Below are positions 9,471-21,017 of a DNA stretch of 64,000 bases, piece by piece; the stretch's first letter is position 1; every line of letters starts with the position of its first letter. This DNA comes from Bidens hawaiensis (lineage: Eukaryota; Streptophyta; Magnoliopsida; Asterales; Asteraceae). The notes beneath the pieces are model-generated. The model saw nothing but the letters and a program-made list of their open reading frames with translations. It did not search any database and was not told the DNA's origin. The DNA lies in the NCBI GenBank assembly GCA_021521415.1, contig JAIQDT010007307.1, positions 35,755 to 99,754 of the forward strand, written 5' to 3'. Position numbers and translations under genes: made by a program.

Positions 9471-11640
9471 AAAAAAAATTATTGTGACATCCGTTGCAAA
9501 ACAAAGTACACCTTAGTATTCATATATCGAATAAGCGATTAACCGCTTATTGCGTAACGAACGAACGATTAACTGAATGGGTCTGGTTATGATCCAGATA
9601 TCCCGAGGGGCCATCTATACGAGATATATGTCTATTATAAGTCGACATACTGATATTAAGGACTTGGTATGATAGCAAACTAGTTAAACGAAAACATGCT
9701 CGTTTAACTACCCGCTATGGATTTAAACGCGAAAGATAGTTCTGAAACAAGCATTGTATCATCCGTTAAGCCAAAAAAGATCTACCAAACACTTTTCGGG
9801 GATGTTTTAAGCGATCTGTGGAAATATTTTCGATTTTTACAAACAAATAATATGTTTTTATAAATTTACGCAAAAATAGCCGAAAAACGTTCGTTTTCGC
9901 TCCGTTTGTCGCACCCGATATATTTTTGTCGCCAAAAACCGAACCCGAAATAAATTTAGACTCGGCATTTCATGTTCGGGTACGTAAATCGAGAAAAGTG
10001 GGCCAAATGGGCCCAAAAGGGGGCCCAACAAGCCCAGCCCACCAACTTGGAACAAGCACCTATATATTATTATTTTCCTTTCTTTAAAATTAAGCAAAGT
10101 TAGATATTTTTAGCCATTTTCCAAAACCTTAACATCAACATCTGCTCTTCTAACAAAAGCTAAGCCAAAACCCTAAGGTAATATCATTATTTTGATCAAA
10201 TTTAACTTGTTTAATCATGTTTAATTTCATATAAACATAGTTTGATTACCAAAAATCACTTCTAACCATGCAAAAACCCTAAAAATTGTCCAAAAATATG
10301 TTTTGATCATACACATGGTTAGGAACCTGGTTTTATAGTTTTTTTTGGCCATAAACACGGATTAGAGGGTTTAAATGATGTTTTTACAGTTCAAAAGTTT
10401 GGTTTAAAGCCCTAACTGAAACCCTAACTTTCATGACTGGTCTCTTGATGATACATGCTTGGTTTGTTATATAGGACCTGTACTTAGCTTATATAGAAGC
10501 ACGAGAACCTGGAAATTGGATTAGGAGAGCAAAAACGGGCGAAAACCGCAAAGGTAATGCCGAAACATTCGATTACGGGCTGTTTAGGTTAAGGTTGTGA
10601 TGTGCATATTTTTAGGTCTTGAAATTTTACAGGGACATTAGGGACCATATCATTGAGTCCCTGTTAAAATTTGGTAATGTTTCGACCATCCGAGAATATT
10701 TGGCGAATTTATTACCGAATTGAGACGTTTACTTGGGAAAAATAATTAAAATGCTTGCAAAATTATGAAATTTTGTGGGGAACTCAGATTTGATATATTT
10801 TGATCACATATAAAATTTGGGTTCATTTGGAAAAGTTTAAGGGTGTTTTGCGTTTATGCGTTCGTATGAATTTTTATAGCCAAATTTGGGCTGAAAAGAA
10901 TATTGAACAAGCTTATCACATTCAGGAATTGATATAGGTTATTTTGAGACATAATTTGAGTATTCAAAAATTTTTGTGGAATTTTTGGAAATCGTTTGAG
11001 ATAGATGGACGATTTTCAGGTAAAATTTAGCTGATAAAATTAATTTTTATAAATTATTAAATCATTAAATAATTCCAGAAATATTTTTATAAAAATCTAC
11101 ATATTTTATTTGATAAGTGTTTAAATTTTCATAATTTAATAATTAATGGTTAATTAACTATGCTAATTTGAAGATTAAACAAATTCAATTTTAATAAAAA
11201 CCGGCAAGTTCGCGATTAACGAACTTGCGGGAATATCAAAACACCAAGAGTGATCAAAAATCATATTTTTGGATTAATTAAGTAAAAAAAAAACCTTTCT
11301 ATGAGAAACCTGGACAATCTGGATAGATTGTGCGCGTTTATTCTCAAATCAAACTGATTAAACGAAAACAGGCCCCGTAGCTAATCCGGGACCCCAATAT
11401 GTAATATTTCTTTATAACTTAATCATTTTATTAACCAATACATTTACCCAAGCTTATTTCCCCATAACTGTTTTCTGAACGCGTAAACGAACAACTTGGC
11501 CCAGCTAGGAAAACGGGAAACTAAGCCAAGTTCGGTTTTAAGTATTAGACATTGAACAACATCACAACCTAAGCCTATTGCCACTTTCTGGGCGTTCCAG
11601 CTATACCCAGATTAGTTATACAGCCCAGTTTAGTACTGAG

Positions 11641-11676
11641 ATTATAATAATATTAAAATATTAATATTATTATAAT
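11641..11676. repeat. Perfect 16-bp palindrome
   Basis: Arms ATTATAATAATATTAA and TTAATATTATTATAAT surround a 4-base loop. The same hairpin, with 14-bp arms, is kept in the inverted relative at 46979-47010. Confidence 0.9.
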
Positions 11677-12107
11677 ATGGACTATAGGGACTAAGTGATA
11701 GCAAGGGAAACGAACCCCGAGCTGACCTCGCACTGAGTGCCTACAAAACCGTGAGTTTCATGACCCCTCTTTTCTAACTGTTTACAAACCTTTGGGGTGA
11801 AAAGCGTGTTTATATACATTATCTATCAGAAAACGGTTCAGGATATAGATTATCTGAACATATATATATATGAAAAGTTCCTACAACCATAATGATTAAC
11901 TACGTGCTGATGAAAGGTGAATATTATCATTGATCGGTATATTAAGTGGAGACAGTACGAATGACAAAACATAATGAAATTACACGTGACATTATGTTTA
12001 TACAAACACGTCATGTAATGTTAAACATAACTAATTTGGGAATAATGTGGTCTGTAATGGCCATGGGGCTATTGTGGGTGAAAGGGGGGCCACAATAGTA
12101 CTAAACT

Positions 12108-12300
12108 AAAGTTGAGTATGGTCTATGAGCCAAGTTCTGCTGCAACTTATAAATTAAAGTTGAGTATGGCCTATGAGCCAAGTTCTGCTGCAACTTACTA
12201 AACTAAAGTTGAGTATGGCCTATGAGCCAAGTTCTGCTGCAACTTATAAACCAAAGTTGAGTATGGCCTACGAGCCAAGTTCTGCTGCAACTTATTAAAC
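12108..12300. repeat. Four tandem copies of a 48-49 bp unit
   Basis: Units start AAAGTTGAGTATGG at 12108, 12156, 12205 and 12253 and contain GAGCCAAGTTCTGCTGCAAC. They are nearly identical, so the expansion is recent. A corresponding array is not seen in the inverted relative around 46700. Confidence 0.9.
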
Positions 12301-12406
12301 GAAATAACTTGATTATAACATGAGTGTTAAGAAAATATTATGATTATATATGTTGTGGGCGGAAAGGGGGCCACAGTGATTAGCAATACGTGATAAATAC
12401 TATATA

Positions 12407-12452
12407 TGTGTGTGTGTGTGTGTGTATTGTGTGTATATATATATACACACGC
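12407..12452. repeat. TG/TA microsatellite
   Basis: A run of about nine TG units near 12407-12426 is followed by TATATATATACACAC. Confidence 0.85.
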
Positions 12453-14749
12453 TATGTGGATAGGCGTAGGAAATTCTATGTGTAGAAAATAATAATTGTT
12501 TGTGTATACAATGTGTAATGTTTGAGTTTACGTGAAACCATTGTGGTCAGAAGAGGGACCATAGTGGTGATTTTACGTGGAACCGTTGTTGGAGGAAAGG
12601 GGGCCACAGTGGTTGATTTTATTTGGAAAATGAAGGCACGAAGTACGAATGAGCAGTCACGATTTTATCGTAGTTTCAAATTCTATTATAAACTTATACA
12701 CATACATATCAGTATACAAAGACGTAGATATACATATATAAATGTAAATACATTTTCTTATATACGCGTGTACATACAAACTATGACTGTATGGTGCGCA
12801 GAACTGATTTCGTTAAAACTTATGAAACTCACCAACTATTCGTAGTTGACCTGTTTTAACATGATTTTCAGGTAATCAGGTATGAGAAGTAATTTCCTGT
12901 GCGTTACGTGTCTGATTGGTGATTGATTTCGTGGGCATTTGAGTTAGAAGTAAAGTAATTGAAGAACCGGTTTGATTGTATCACCTAGTTTGTAAAAGAT
13001 GTTAGAACGATGTAATATATTGTAAATTAGTTAGTAATGTTTCTTTATGAACAATGTATTTGATACCAGTTGTATCTGTTGCATTTTCGTTTTACGCTTC
13101 CGCAAATCGTTTAACGGGGTGTGACAATTATAAACACAAAATCATTTAGCAATTAGCAACTAATGAGCAATATCACAACTACGTAAATAGTGGAATTTTA
13201 TTTGAGTATATACTTGTATAATAAACAAATAATAAAGTTGTGTGCGCATAAAGCCCTCAAAATATAAAATAGTAAAAAGAGAGGGTGTAATTACTCACCT
13301 TGATTGGTGAATGAAAAGATCGGGTCTTTGGTTAAGCTTGGGTGAGTCTTAACGAGTAATTACTAAATCCAAGTAATTAAGCTTCTTTAGAATGTGTTGG
13401 ATGTATTCAAATAACACAATTAGAAGTTGAAAAAGAATCAAGAAAAACAAAATCAGTTTTGGACAAATTTCTATCACAGATTGCATAAATGTTTAAAAGT
13501 ATCAGTAACTTCTCAAAAATTATAAAAATCTCCAATCAGTTAAATTAATACGTAAGAAACAAATTTATTTTAGAAAGTTTGCCCAGGTTCGAACCCAAAG
13601 ATAGGCTAAAATAATCGATCTTCACAGAAGGTATAAATCTGCCTTGTAATTTTAAAATAATGATTGTGAAGCCATACGAATAAATAAAAATACAAATAAA
13701 TAGTCGTTAGAACCGTAACTAGATAAATTTAATGATAGGCTTTGGCCTTGCGTCTTTTGTGTTTGTTATGACCTAGTTATTGCTAAGCATTTGTTAAAAA
13801 ATTCTGCTGTCAAATCTGGAACATTGTAAACAACAATATTTTTAATGCTCTGGAATGGATTTTGATAAAAAAAATTTATGAACCACTTATGGTATGATTA
13901 ATACATTATGTTTATTCATGCATCATTAAAATACTAATGGTTCTTGAATCAAAATAAATAAAAGAAACAAAAACTTAAAGAATGTAAGAACTTGCTAAGG
14001 TGTGAGCATTAAGGATCATCTTGCAACCTTATGTTCTTTGTCTCATCCAGCCTATACACAATAGTGAATAGATTAGGTAGGATCATAAACATAATTAGGT
14101 CATTGTATTAGAACCATTATAAAAATAAGAAAATAAGAAGATAGGAAAAACAAAGACAAGAAAACATGAACAAGAACAAAACGTTGCACCTACCTTGTGA
14201 TCTTTAGATTAACAAACTCAAGAAAAATATAAATTAAAAAACTTCATTGGAAGAATTATTACTAGAGAGAGAAGAAGAAGAATGAGTAAAAGAAAAAGAT
14301 GAAAATGAGGAGATATTAATTGGCAAGTCTTGGAGATAAAGTTGTCTTTGGAATACGCTAGAAAGATGCTTTTCTTTTAATAAAAGATGCCAAGTAAAAT
14401 ATTTATGAAAAAAATTAATTTAAGACGACCATAATTATTTATGTTACATGTTAAAATATTAATTAGACATACCCGGTTCAACGTGTCAAGTTCACGATTA
14501 CACATGTAAACAATGAAATTGACATAGATTCAAGTATTTGCATATATGAGAATAATGTTAATAACTTGAAATGAACAACAACAACAACATAGCATTGAAA
14601 TAGATGTTGTAACTTTACAAATACAAATCAATGTAAATATCATAATAAAAAAAATAATCCTTCATGAAAATCAAAAAATTAAAACAGGTCTGGTTTTCGG
14701 GTTTGAAAAATAGCAAATGTTACATTTACACGGTGTGCAAGATCTTGGA

Positions 14750-14996
14750 TGTTGGGTTGGATTTTTGATAAGGAAGATTGGAATCTTCTCAACTTCCTAA
14801 GAAAACGGCTAAGTATGGACTTCGAGCAAGCCTAGACGATCGAGCATGGTTTTACTACTTCGAGCAAGGTCTTCAGAACCTTGAATGGTTGATTCTTCTA
14901 AGTGTTAAGGCTTCGAGCAAGCTACACTTCAACGAGCAAGAGTATTCTTCTATCGAGCGTGGATTTCCAATCGAGAAAACAAATTAATCATACAAA
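14750..14996 (+). repeat. LTR A, truncated
   Basis: About 247 bp match the start of LTRs B and C (TGTTGGGT, then GGATTTTTGATAAGG). The match stops near TCATACAA. The sequence then jumps to gag (TTTCAAGTGAACAATGCT, matching about 30812), so some 780 bp of LTR and the primer site have been lost. Confidence 0.85.
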
Positions 14997-14999
14997 CAT

Positions 15000-16936
15000 T
15001 TCAAGTGAACAATGCTTTAGTAGCAACAAACATTTCAACCCCAAAGAAACAACCAAATGCAGATTCACACTAATCAGAACAATTTGAATCAGGCTAGGGA
15101 TCAAGGAAATGTTGCAGTAACTAGGGTACCTCAGGATGGGGAGTTTGATTGGAGCAACCATGCAGCTGAGATTGAGAAGACAAATGTCGCATTTATGGCC
15201 ATAGTGCAGGACAAGCCTGAATCTTCAAATATGCAGGTACAATATGATATTTCAATTTCTGATCTTCTTATTACCATTGATGAACTAAATCAGGAGATTG
15301 GAAAGTGAAAAACTGAGTGTGGGAGAAAGGAAGCATTCTTGAATGTATATGAAGCCAGTGAAGCAACATATGAAAATCAAATCAAGGGGCTTGAAGAGGA
15401 TTGAATGCAGGCATACCAAACCCAATAAAAAATGATAGTCGAAATTGAGGGGTTGAAGAAGATGTATGCTGAAGAGAAATTGAAGAATGCTGACTTGTTA
15501 ATTCAAATGGAATTCTTGAAGAACCTTGTTTCTACAGGAAATATAGTGGGTTATGTGGATAAGATGACAGAGGAAGAAAAGTACAAAAAGGTGCCACCAC
15601 CTTCTGTGATAGTTACCCACTAAAAGTAGACAAGGACAACATAAGTGAATATCTGAAACAATTCAAGAATGTGTTTGATGATAAGGCTAATTTTGTAAAA
15701 TAGTATGATGATGTGTTTGTGGATAAGAATGGAGAGTTTGCAGTGAAACAGAGTGAGGAACCAGAGATTAAGAAGAATGAAAAGATGGAAAGTGAGAAAA
15801 AGAAGTGGAGTGAGTACTCAAGTGAAGATAGTAACTGCAGCTGTGGGAGCACGAAATCATCTAAGAAAAAGAAGAAAAAGGGATCCAACAAGAAGAAAAG
15901 TGAAAAGATTCCTCTTCTGCCAAAGATGACTCCAAAGTTGAAGAAGCACTATGAGAAGATTAGAAAAGAACATGTAGTGTTTGACATTTGTGCTAGACCA
16001 CAGTCTGAAATCAAAAAAAGAAATGAAGTATCAATGAAATCTTCTTATGATCAGTCACATCCTCCAATCTATCCAGTCTTCTCAAACCATGAACTATTGG
16101 ACATTGGAGATGTGGAGTATGTACAAATGAGAAGATCTGTTGGAGAAGAAAAGGGAATCTGTTCAAGAACCTCATCCAAGTTGAAGCCTGTAGTGTTTGT
16201 CAAATATCATCTGGAACCTGATCTAAACAAACCAATCAAAATGAACTTCAGCAACTCGTTATGTCCTAAAACTTCCTTAGGCTTTGACTTCCCCAAACCT
16301 AGTGATAAAATTAAAGACAAGCAATTACTTGAAGACATGGGGAGCTATGCCAAGTTCTGGTGCAAGAAGTGTGATGCCTATGGTCATCACACTGACTCTT
16401 GCTAGTTTGAAGAGGAAGAGTTTGTTGTTCCTGATGTGGTCTGTGGATTTGACATGAAAGGATACAAGAAAATGTATCAAAGATACTTAAATGAAGAAAA
16501 AGGCAGTTCAGATGATCAAGAGAAAAGGTCAATGCTAGAAAAGAGACTGAAACAAGTCTTGAAGATCAAGGATGATGCAAAGGTATCAAGCAAACCTGCA
16601 AAGAACATAAGGTCAAATGACAAAGGAAAAGAAAATATTAGACCTGGTGTTCTTAATGGGGATGAGAAATTTTTGAAAAAGCAGGGTTTTGAACCTAGAG
16701 GGTTCCAATGGAAAACTAAGAAGGAGTTAACTGAAAAGAAAGATTATGTGATTGAGCAAACTGAAGAATTAATCAAGTCACAAGTTGTGAAGGCTGGGTC
16801 AGATTTAGACTCAGAAGAAGAATGTGAAGTTGTGTATGAAGATCCACTTCCAGTTCTAGATCCAACTCCTGATGAATCTTCACCTGACACTGAATTACAA
16901 GCTGATGCAATTTGTGACTCAGAATCCAACTAATTC
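15000..16936 (+). pseudogene. Element A gag, internally deleted
   Basis: The N-terminal Gag domain and first zinc knuckle present in element B (30170-31310) are missing. A short piece matching 30812-30838 is joined near 15026 to sequence matching 31429 onward. The readable parts are 15057-15308, 15432-15623, 15713-16405 and 16436-16933, with stops between them. Content is lysine/glutamate-rich. A second CCHC motif, CKKCDAYGHHTDSC, ends at about 16402 and is directly followed by TAG where element B has tryptophan. The end (EEECEVVYEDPLPVLDP) is acidic and precedes the protease region. This element could not make a working capsid protein. Confidence 0.8.
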
Positions 16937-16944
16937 TGTTTTGT

Positions 16945-18093
16945 ATGTATGTGCAGGAACAGTCCTTGAACAATAATGACTTATGGTACATGGACAGTGG
17001 ATGTTCCAGGCACATGACCTGTGACAAGAGTGTTCTCATCAACTATGAAATAAAATATGAAGGACCAGTTGCTTTTCGGAGTGATGAAAATGGAGGGAAG
17101 ATAGTTGGAAGAGGAACACTCACCAATGGCAAGGTATCCTTTGAGAATGTGATGCACGTTGAAGGATTACAATACAATCTACTCACCATTTCTCAAGTTT
17201 GTGATAAATGGTACAAATTAGCCTTCAATGATGAACACTGCCTGATTTTGAAGCCTAAGTTTGTGATTCCAACTAAGATGATTATGATGATGGATCCAAG
17301 AAATGGCAACCTCTTTGAGCTAAGTATGAACACTACTACATCTAGAGGTAGTTCATGCTTTGTTTCCAAATCCACTGAAAATGAGACCAAACTGTGGCAT
17401 AGGAAGATGTGTCATGAAAACTTGAAAAACATGAAAAAGCTAGTGAAAGGTGAACATGTTGTAGGCCTTCCCACAAGGGAGTTCAAGCTAGAAGAAAAAT
17501 GCACATCTTGCCTCAAAGGGAAACAACATACAACCTCACATAAGAGTAAAATGATAAACACCATTGATGAGGTCTTGGAAATGTTACACATTGATATATT
17601 TGGTCCAGTAAGTGTTCCAAGTATTGGAAAGAAGAGATACTGCCTAGTGATCACTGATGATTATTCAAGGTTTACTTGGGTATACTTCGTGGGCAGCAAA
17701 GCTGAAACCCCAGATTTGATCAGAACCTATGTGCTGAAAATAGAAAATCAACTTGAAAGAAAGGTAAAGGTCATTAGAAGTGACAATGGGACAAAATTCA
17801 AGAATTGAATTATGGATGAATTCTGCACTTCTAAGGGGATCTTTCAACAATACAGTGCACCTTGAACTCCTGAACAGAATGGTGTTGCAGAAAGAAGAAA
17901 CAAAACATTGATTGAAGCTGCAAGGACAATGGTTGCTGATGCAAATCTGCCAGTCACTTTTTGGGCAGAAGCAATCAACACTGCATGTTATGTGCAGAAC
18001 AGGGTTCTACTAAAAAAGGCTCAAAACAAGACTCCATATGAGGTTATCTTCAAGAGAAAGCCTTATGTGAAGTTCTTAAAGCCTTTTGGATGA
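16945..18093 (+). pseudogene. Element A protease, GAG-pre-integrase and integrase core
   Basis: The frame opens with LWYMDSGCSRHMT; the protease DSG is at 16993-17001. The integrase zinc-binding part reads LWHRKMCHENL then CTSCLKGKQ (H-x4-H and C-x2-C). The integrase catalytic core shows the first aspartate in HIDIFGP (about 17593), the second in SDNGT (about 17782) and the glutamate in NGVAERRN (17890-17892). Stops at 17806-17808, 17863-17865 and 18091-18093 break the core; element B has sense codons at all three places. The domain order protease, integrase, then reverse transcriptase defines copia. Confidence 0.88.
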
Positions 18094-18760
18094 AGATGCT
18101 CACTATTAAATACAAAGGACTATCTAAACAAATTCCAGCCAAAGTCTCTAGAATGTTTCTTTGTGGGCTACTCATCTCATTCAAAGGCTTACAGAGTCTA
18201 TGTGAAGGAGCACATGGTGGTCATTGAGTCTTCAGATATAATATTCAATGAAAACCACTTTAACATTGTTGAAGGTCCCAAGTGGCTTTTTGACTTGGAA
18301 AAGATGATTAAGTCTTTCAAAATCTACAATGAAGATATGGATGACAGCATGTACAGAACCAGCTTTGAAGATAATGGAAAACAAAAACAAGTTGATCTGG
18401 ACAAGCTATGGTCATCTGTTGCTCCTGAAACAAATCAATTTAACTTTGAAAGAGCCAACCAACAAACTGTTGAAGTTGAGATAAATGAACAAGATGCAGC
18501 AGTTGAAGTTTCTAATGAAGGTCCAAGTGAAGTAGAGAGTGAACCTATTCAAAGTCAACAACCTGTTCAGTCTGAAGGGATAAATCAATTTGAAGATAGG
18601 TTTCAGTCTTTGTTAGACTCTCTACAATTTGGGTCAAATGAAGCATCATAATCAGAGATTCATCAAGTTCAAGCAATTGATGAAGCTCCAGAGAGAATTG
18701 AAAGTGAATTTGCTAAGTTAAATGTGACCAATCTAGAGATAGAAGTGTGCAAAACAAGTT
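18094..18760 (+). pseudogene. Element A integrase C-terminal part and acidic linker
   Basis: After the stop at 18091 the frame continues with CFFVGYSSHSKAYRVY, the conserved segment at the end of copia integrase, then SSDIIFNENHF. A glutamate/glutamine-rich linker to about 18740 follows, with a TAA at 18649-18651. It connects integrase to reverse transcriptase in the polyprotein. Confidence 0.75.
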
Positions 18761-19944
18761 GTGCAGACCACCGCTGTTGAAAGAAATCACCCTGTAGAAA
18801 ATGTAATAGGAGACTTGCATGAAAGAGTGACTAGAAGCTCTTCTGAAAAGGCAAACATCTGTCTGTATGCCTGCTTCTTATCCCAAGTTGAACCAAAGAA
18901 CATTAATCAAGCTTTGAAACACAGTTGGGTAGAAGCTATGCAGGAAGAGTTAGCCCAATTCAGAGACTTACATGTATGGGACTTGGTTGACAAGCCCAGA
19001 GGCAAGTATGCTATTGGAACAAAATGGGTGTTCAGAAACAAGAAAGATGAAAGGGGGATTGTGATCAAGAACAAAGCAAGATTGGTGGCTCTAGGATGCT
19101 TACAGGAAGGAGTGGACTTTGAGAGGTTTTTGCTCCAGTTGCACGACTAGAGGCTATCAGGATCTTTCTTGCATATGCAGCATCAATGAACATTAAAGTC
19201 TATCAACTTGATGTAAAATCTACATTCTTAAATGGAAAGATTGATGAAGAAGTTTATGTCACTCAACCTCTAGGATTTGAAGAACCAGTTCATCCCAACA
19301 AGTTTTACAAACTCAGCAAAGCTTTGTATTGACTGCATCAAGCACCAAGAGCCTAGTATGATGAGCTGTCAAACCATTTGTTGGAAAATGGCTTCTGCAG
19401 AGGAGCTATTGACAAAACTTTATTCTACAAAATGAGGAACAAGGATCTGCTACTGTTGCAAGTGTATGTGGATGACATTATCTTTGGCTCTACAAATGAA
19501 CAAATGTGTAAGGAGTTTAAGCAAGTAATGAAATCCAAGTACAAGATGAGCTCAATGGGGGAAACGAATTTCTTCCTTGGACTTCAGGTGCGAAAGAAAG
19601 CTGATGAAATCTTCATTAATCAATCAAAGTATGTACAAGAGATTCTTAGCAAATTCAAATGCCAGGACTTCAAGACAGTGTCTACACCGATGGACACACA
19701 TGAGAAAATGGTACCTGATGAAAAGGAGGAGCCAGTGGACCAGCATGAATATAGGGCCAACATAGGATCACTGATGTATCTCACAGCATCTAGGCCAGAT
19801 ATTATGTTTGTTGTGTGTGTCTGTGCCAGATTCCAAGCTAATCCCAAGTTCTCACATATGCTAGCAGTTAAAAGGATCTTCAGATATCTAAAGGGAAAAC
19901 CAGATTTGGGGATTTGGTATCCAAGAACCCTTCCTTTGACTTGA
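18761..19944 (+). pseudogene. Element A reverse transcriptase
   Basis: Recognisable blocks are [35 protein letters not shown], then after a frameshift near 19110 [29 protein letters not shown] and LSKALY. The catalytic YVDD is encoded at 19465-19476. TGA at 19330-19332 and TAG at 19354-19356 interrupt the stretch where element B reads YGLHQAPRAW. The thumb region NFFLGLQV and VSTPMD follow. The frame is lost near 19925 by a one-base difference from element B. Confidence 0.88.
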
Positions 19945-20414
19945 TGGCCTACATATATAGTGATTATGATGGTTGCAATATGAGTAGAAAATCAACCTCT
20001 GGAGGATGCCAGTTTCTAGGAAACAGGCTAGTGTCTTGGCAATGCAAGAAGCAAACTACAGTGTCAATCTCTACTGCTGAAGCTGAGTACATTGCTGCTT
20101 CTGCCTGCTGTGCATAGGTTCTGTGGATTCAAAATCTACTGCTGGATTATGGTCTAAACTTCTTACTTACACCTATTTTAATTGATAATACTGCTGCTAT
20201 GTTCATAGTTAAGAATCCAGTCCAACATTCTAAGACCATGCACATAGAAATTAGACATCATTTCATTAGGGACTTTCAGGAAAAAGGTTTAGTAGAAATG
20301 AAAAGGGTAGACACATCTGATAATTTGGCTGATTTATTCACCAAACCTTTAGATAAAACCAGGTTTCATTTTCTGTTAAAATGCCTAGGAATGATAAATG
20401 CGGATGAAGTTTGA
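19914..20414 (+). pseudogene. Element A RNase H
   Basis: The domain reads SDYDGCNMSRKSTSGGCQFLG, VSWQCKKQTTVSISTAEAEYIAA and LIDNTAA, and ends LGMINADEV with TGA at 20412-20414. The residue before SDYDG is tyrosine (TAT at 19956-19958) where element B has the aspartate of the TDSDYDG block, probably a catalytic acid. A TAG near 20116 also interrupts the sequence (element B has CAG). Confidence 0.85.
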
Positions 20415-20612
20415 TTTAGGATGTGTGCTTAAGTGAGGTGCTTTCTGATTATCTGTGTTACTCACTTTAAATGTTTGCTGCTATGCTTAACTGATTAGTC
20501 TAATTACATGAATCATGTGACTGTTCATGTGTAAAAATTTTGTTGAAATGGCTAATTACAGCTTTTGGTACTCTGATTTGTGCTTGCATGATGTAGTTCT
20601 ATGATTATAAGT

Positions 20613-21017
20613 ACTTCGAGCATGAAACTGTGCTTGATACTGTGCTTGTTGCTCTTCGAGCACAAGCAAAGGTATTTGTAAGATTATTCAAAGTCTTTCG
20701 AGCACAGATGTCGTAGCTCAGTTGCTCGAGCATAGAATTTTGTATTGAAAAACTTTTCAAAAGTATTTCGAGCGTAACTCTGTGTTTTATGGTGTGTGTG
20801 ATGTTCTCCGAGCAGAAACCAACCATACCTGAAGTTTCTCAAGTAATTCGAGCACAAATGTTGTGTTATTTGTGGTCGAGCATGGACATGTGTTCTGGAA
20901 AACTTTCTAAATACTCCATGCACAAATCTACTGCTCGAGCACGTAGCTAAGTCTTTCGAGCACAAGCACTGAATTGATATATTTTAAGGTTGCTCGGTAG
21001 ACTTTCGAGCATGCTCG
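20613..21017 (+). repeat. TTCGAGCA motif block 1, element A
   Basis: By hand count about ten copies of TCGAGCA, mostly TTCGAGCAC or TTCGAGCAT, occur in 400 bp at irregular spacing, nearly all in the sense orientation. The intervening DNA is not a tandem repeat. Confidence 0.8.

Larger units (their letters stand above)
9483..13126 (+). mobile_element. Solo LTR-like unit nested in the gypsy-type LTR
   Basis: The unit starts TGTGACATCC and ends GGGGTGTGACA, and both flanks carry ATTAT (9478-9482 and 13127-13131), a clean 5-bp target duplication. It is 3.6 kb and has no protein-coding domain. It contains a GC-containing block with GGGCCC strings near 10005-10030, a run of AAACCCTAA-like sequence, and the closing motif ACTCACCAACTA with TTTTCAGGT, seen near the end of many long gypsy LTRs. 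An inverted, diverged relative is present at 46264-51803. The best reading is a solo LTR left after recombination. Confidence 0.75.
8862..14749. mobile_element. Gypsy-type long LTR-like element, split by a nested unit and truncated at right
   Basis: The left end GGTCACACCCCAACC matches the TGTCACACCCCAACC end of the copy starting at 63421, with the first base changed. The two copies stay alignable through GTCAACATAA-GTTGAGCAAGTA and the GAGGATGA-rich stretch. Here the sequence is interrupted at 9483 by a nested unit and resumes at 13132 (AAACACAAAATC), matching 63923 onward. It then runs to 14749, where a copia LTR begins. No coding sequence is present. The length and CACACCCC end fit long LTRs of the Tekay/Del type, but that assignment is from memory of the general pattern only. 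Confidence 0.6.

Noticed and set aside
8862..14749. A complete gypsy element
   Set aside because: No gag or pol domain is present; end structure and nesting fit LTR-only remnants.
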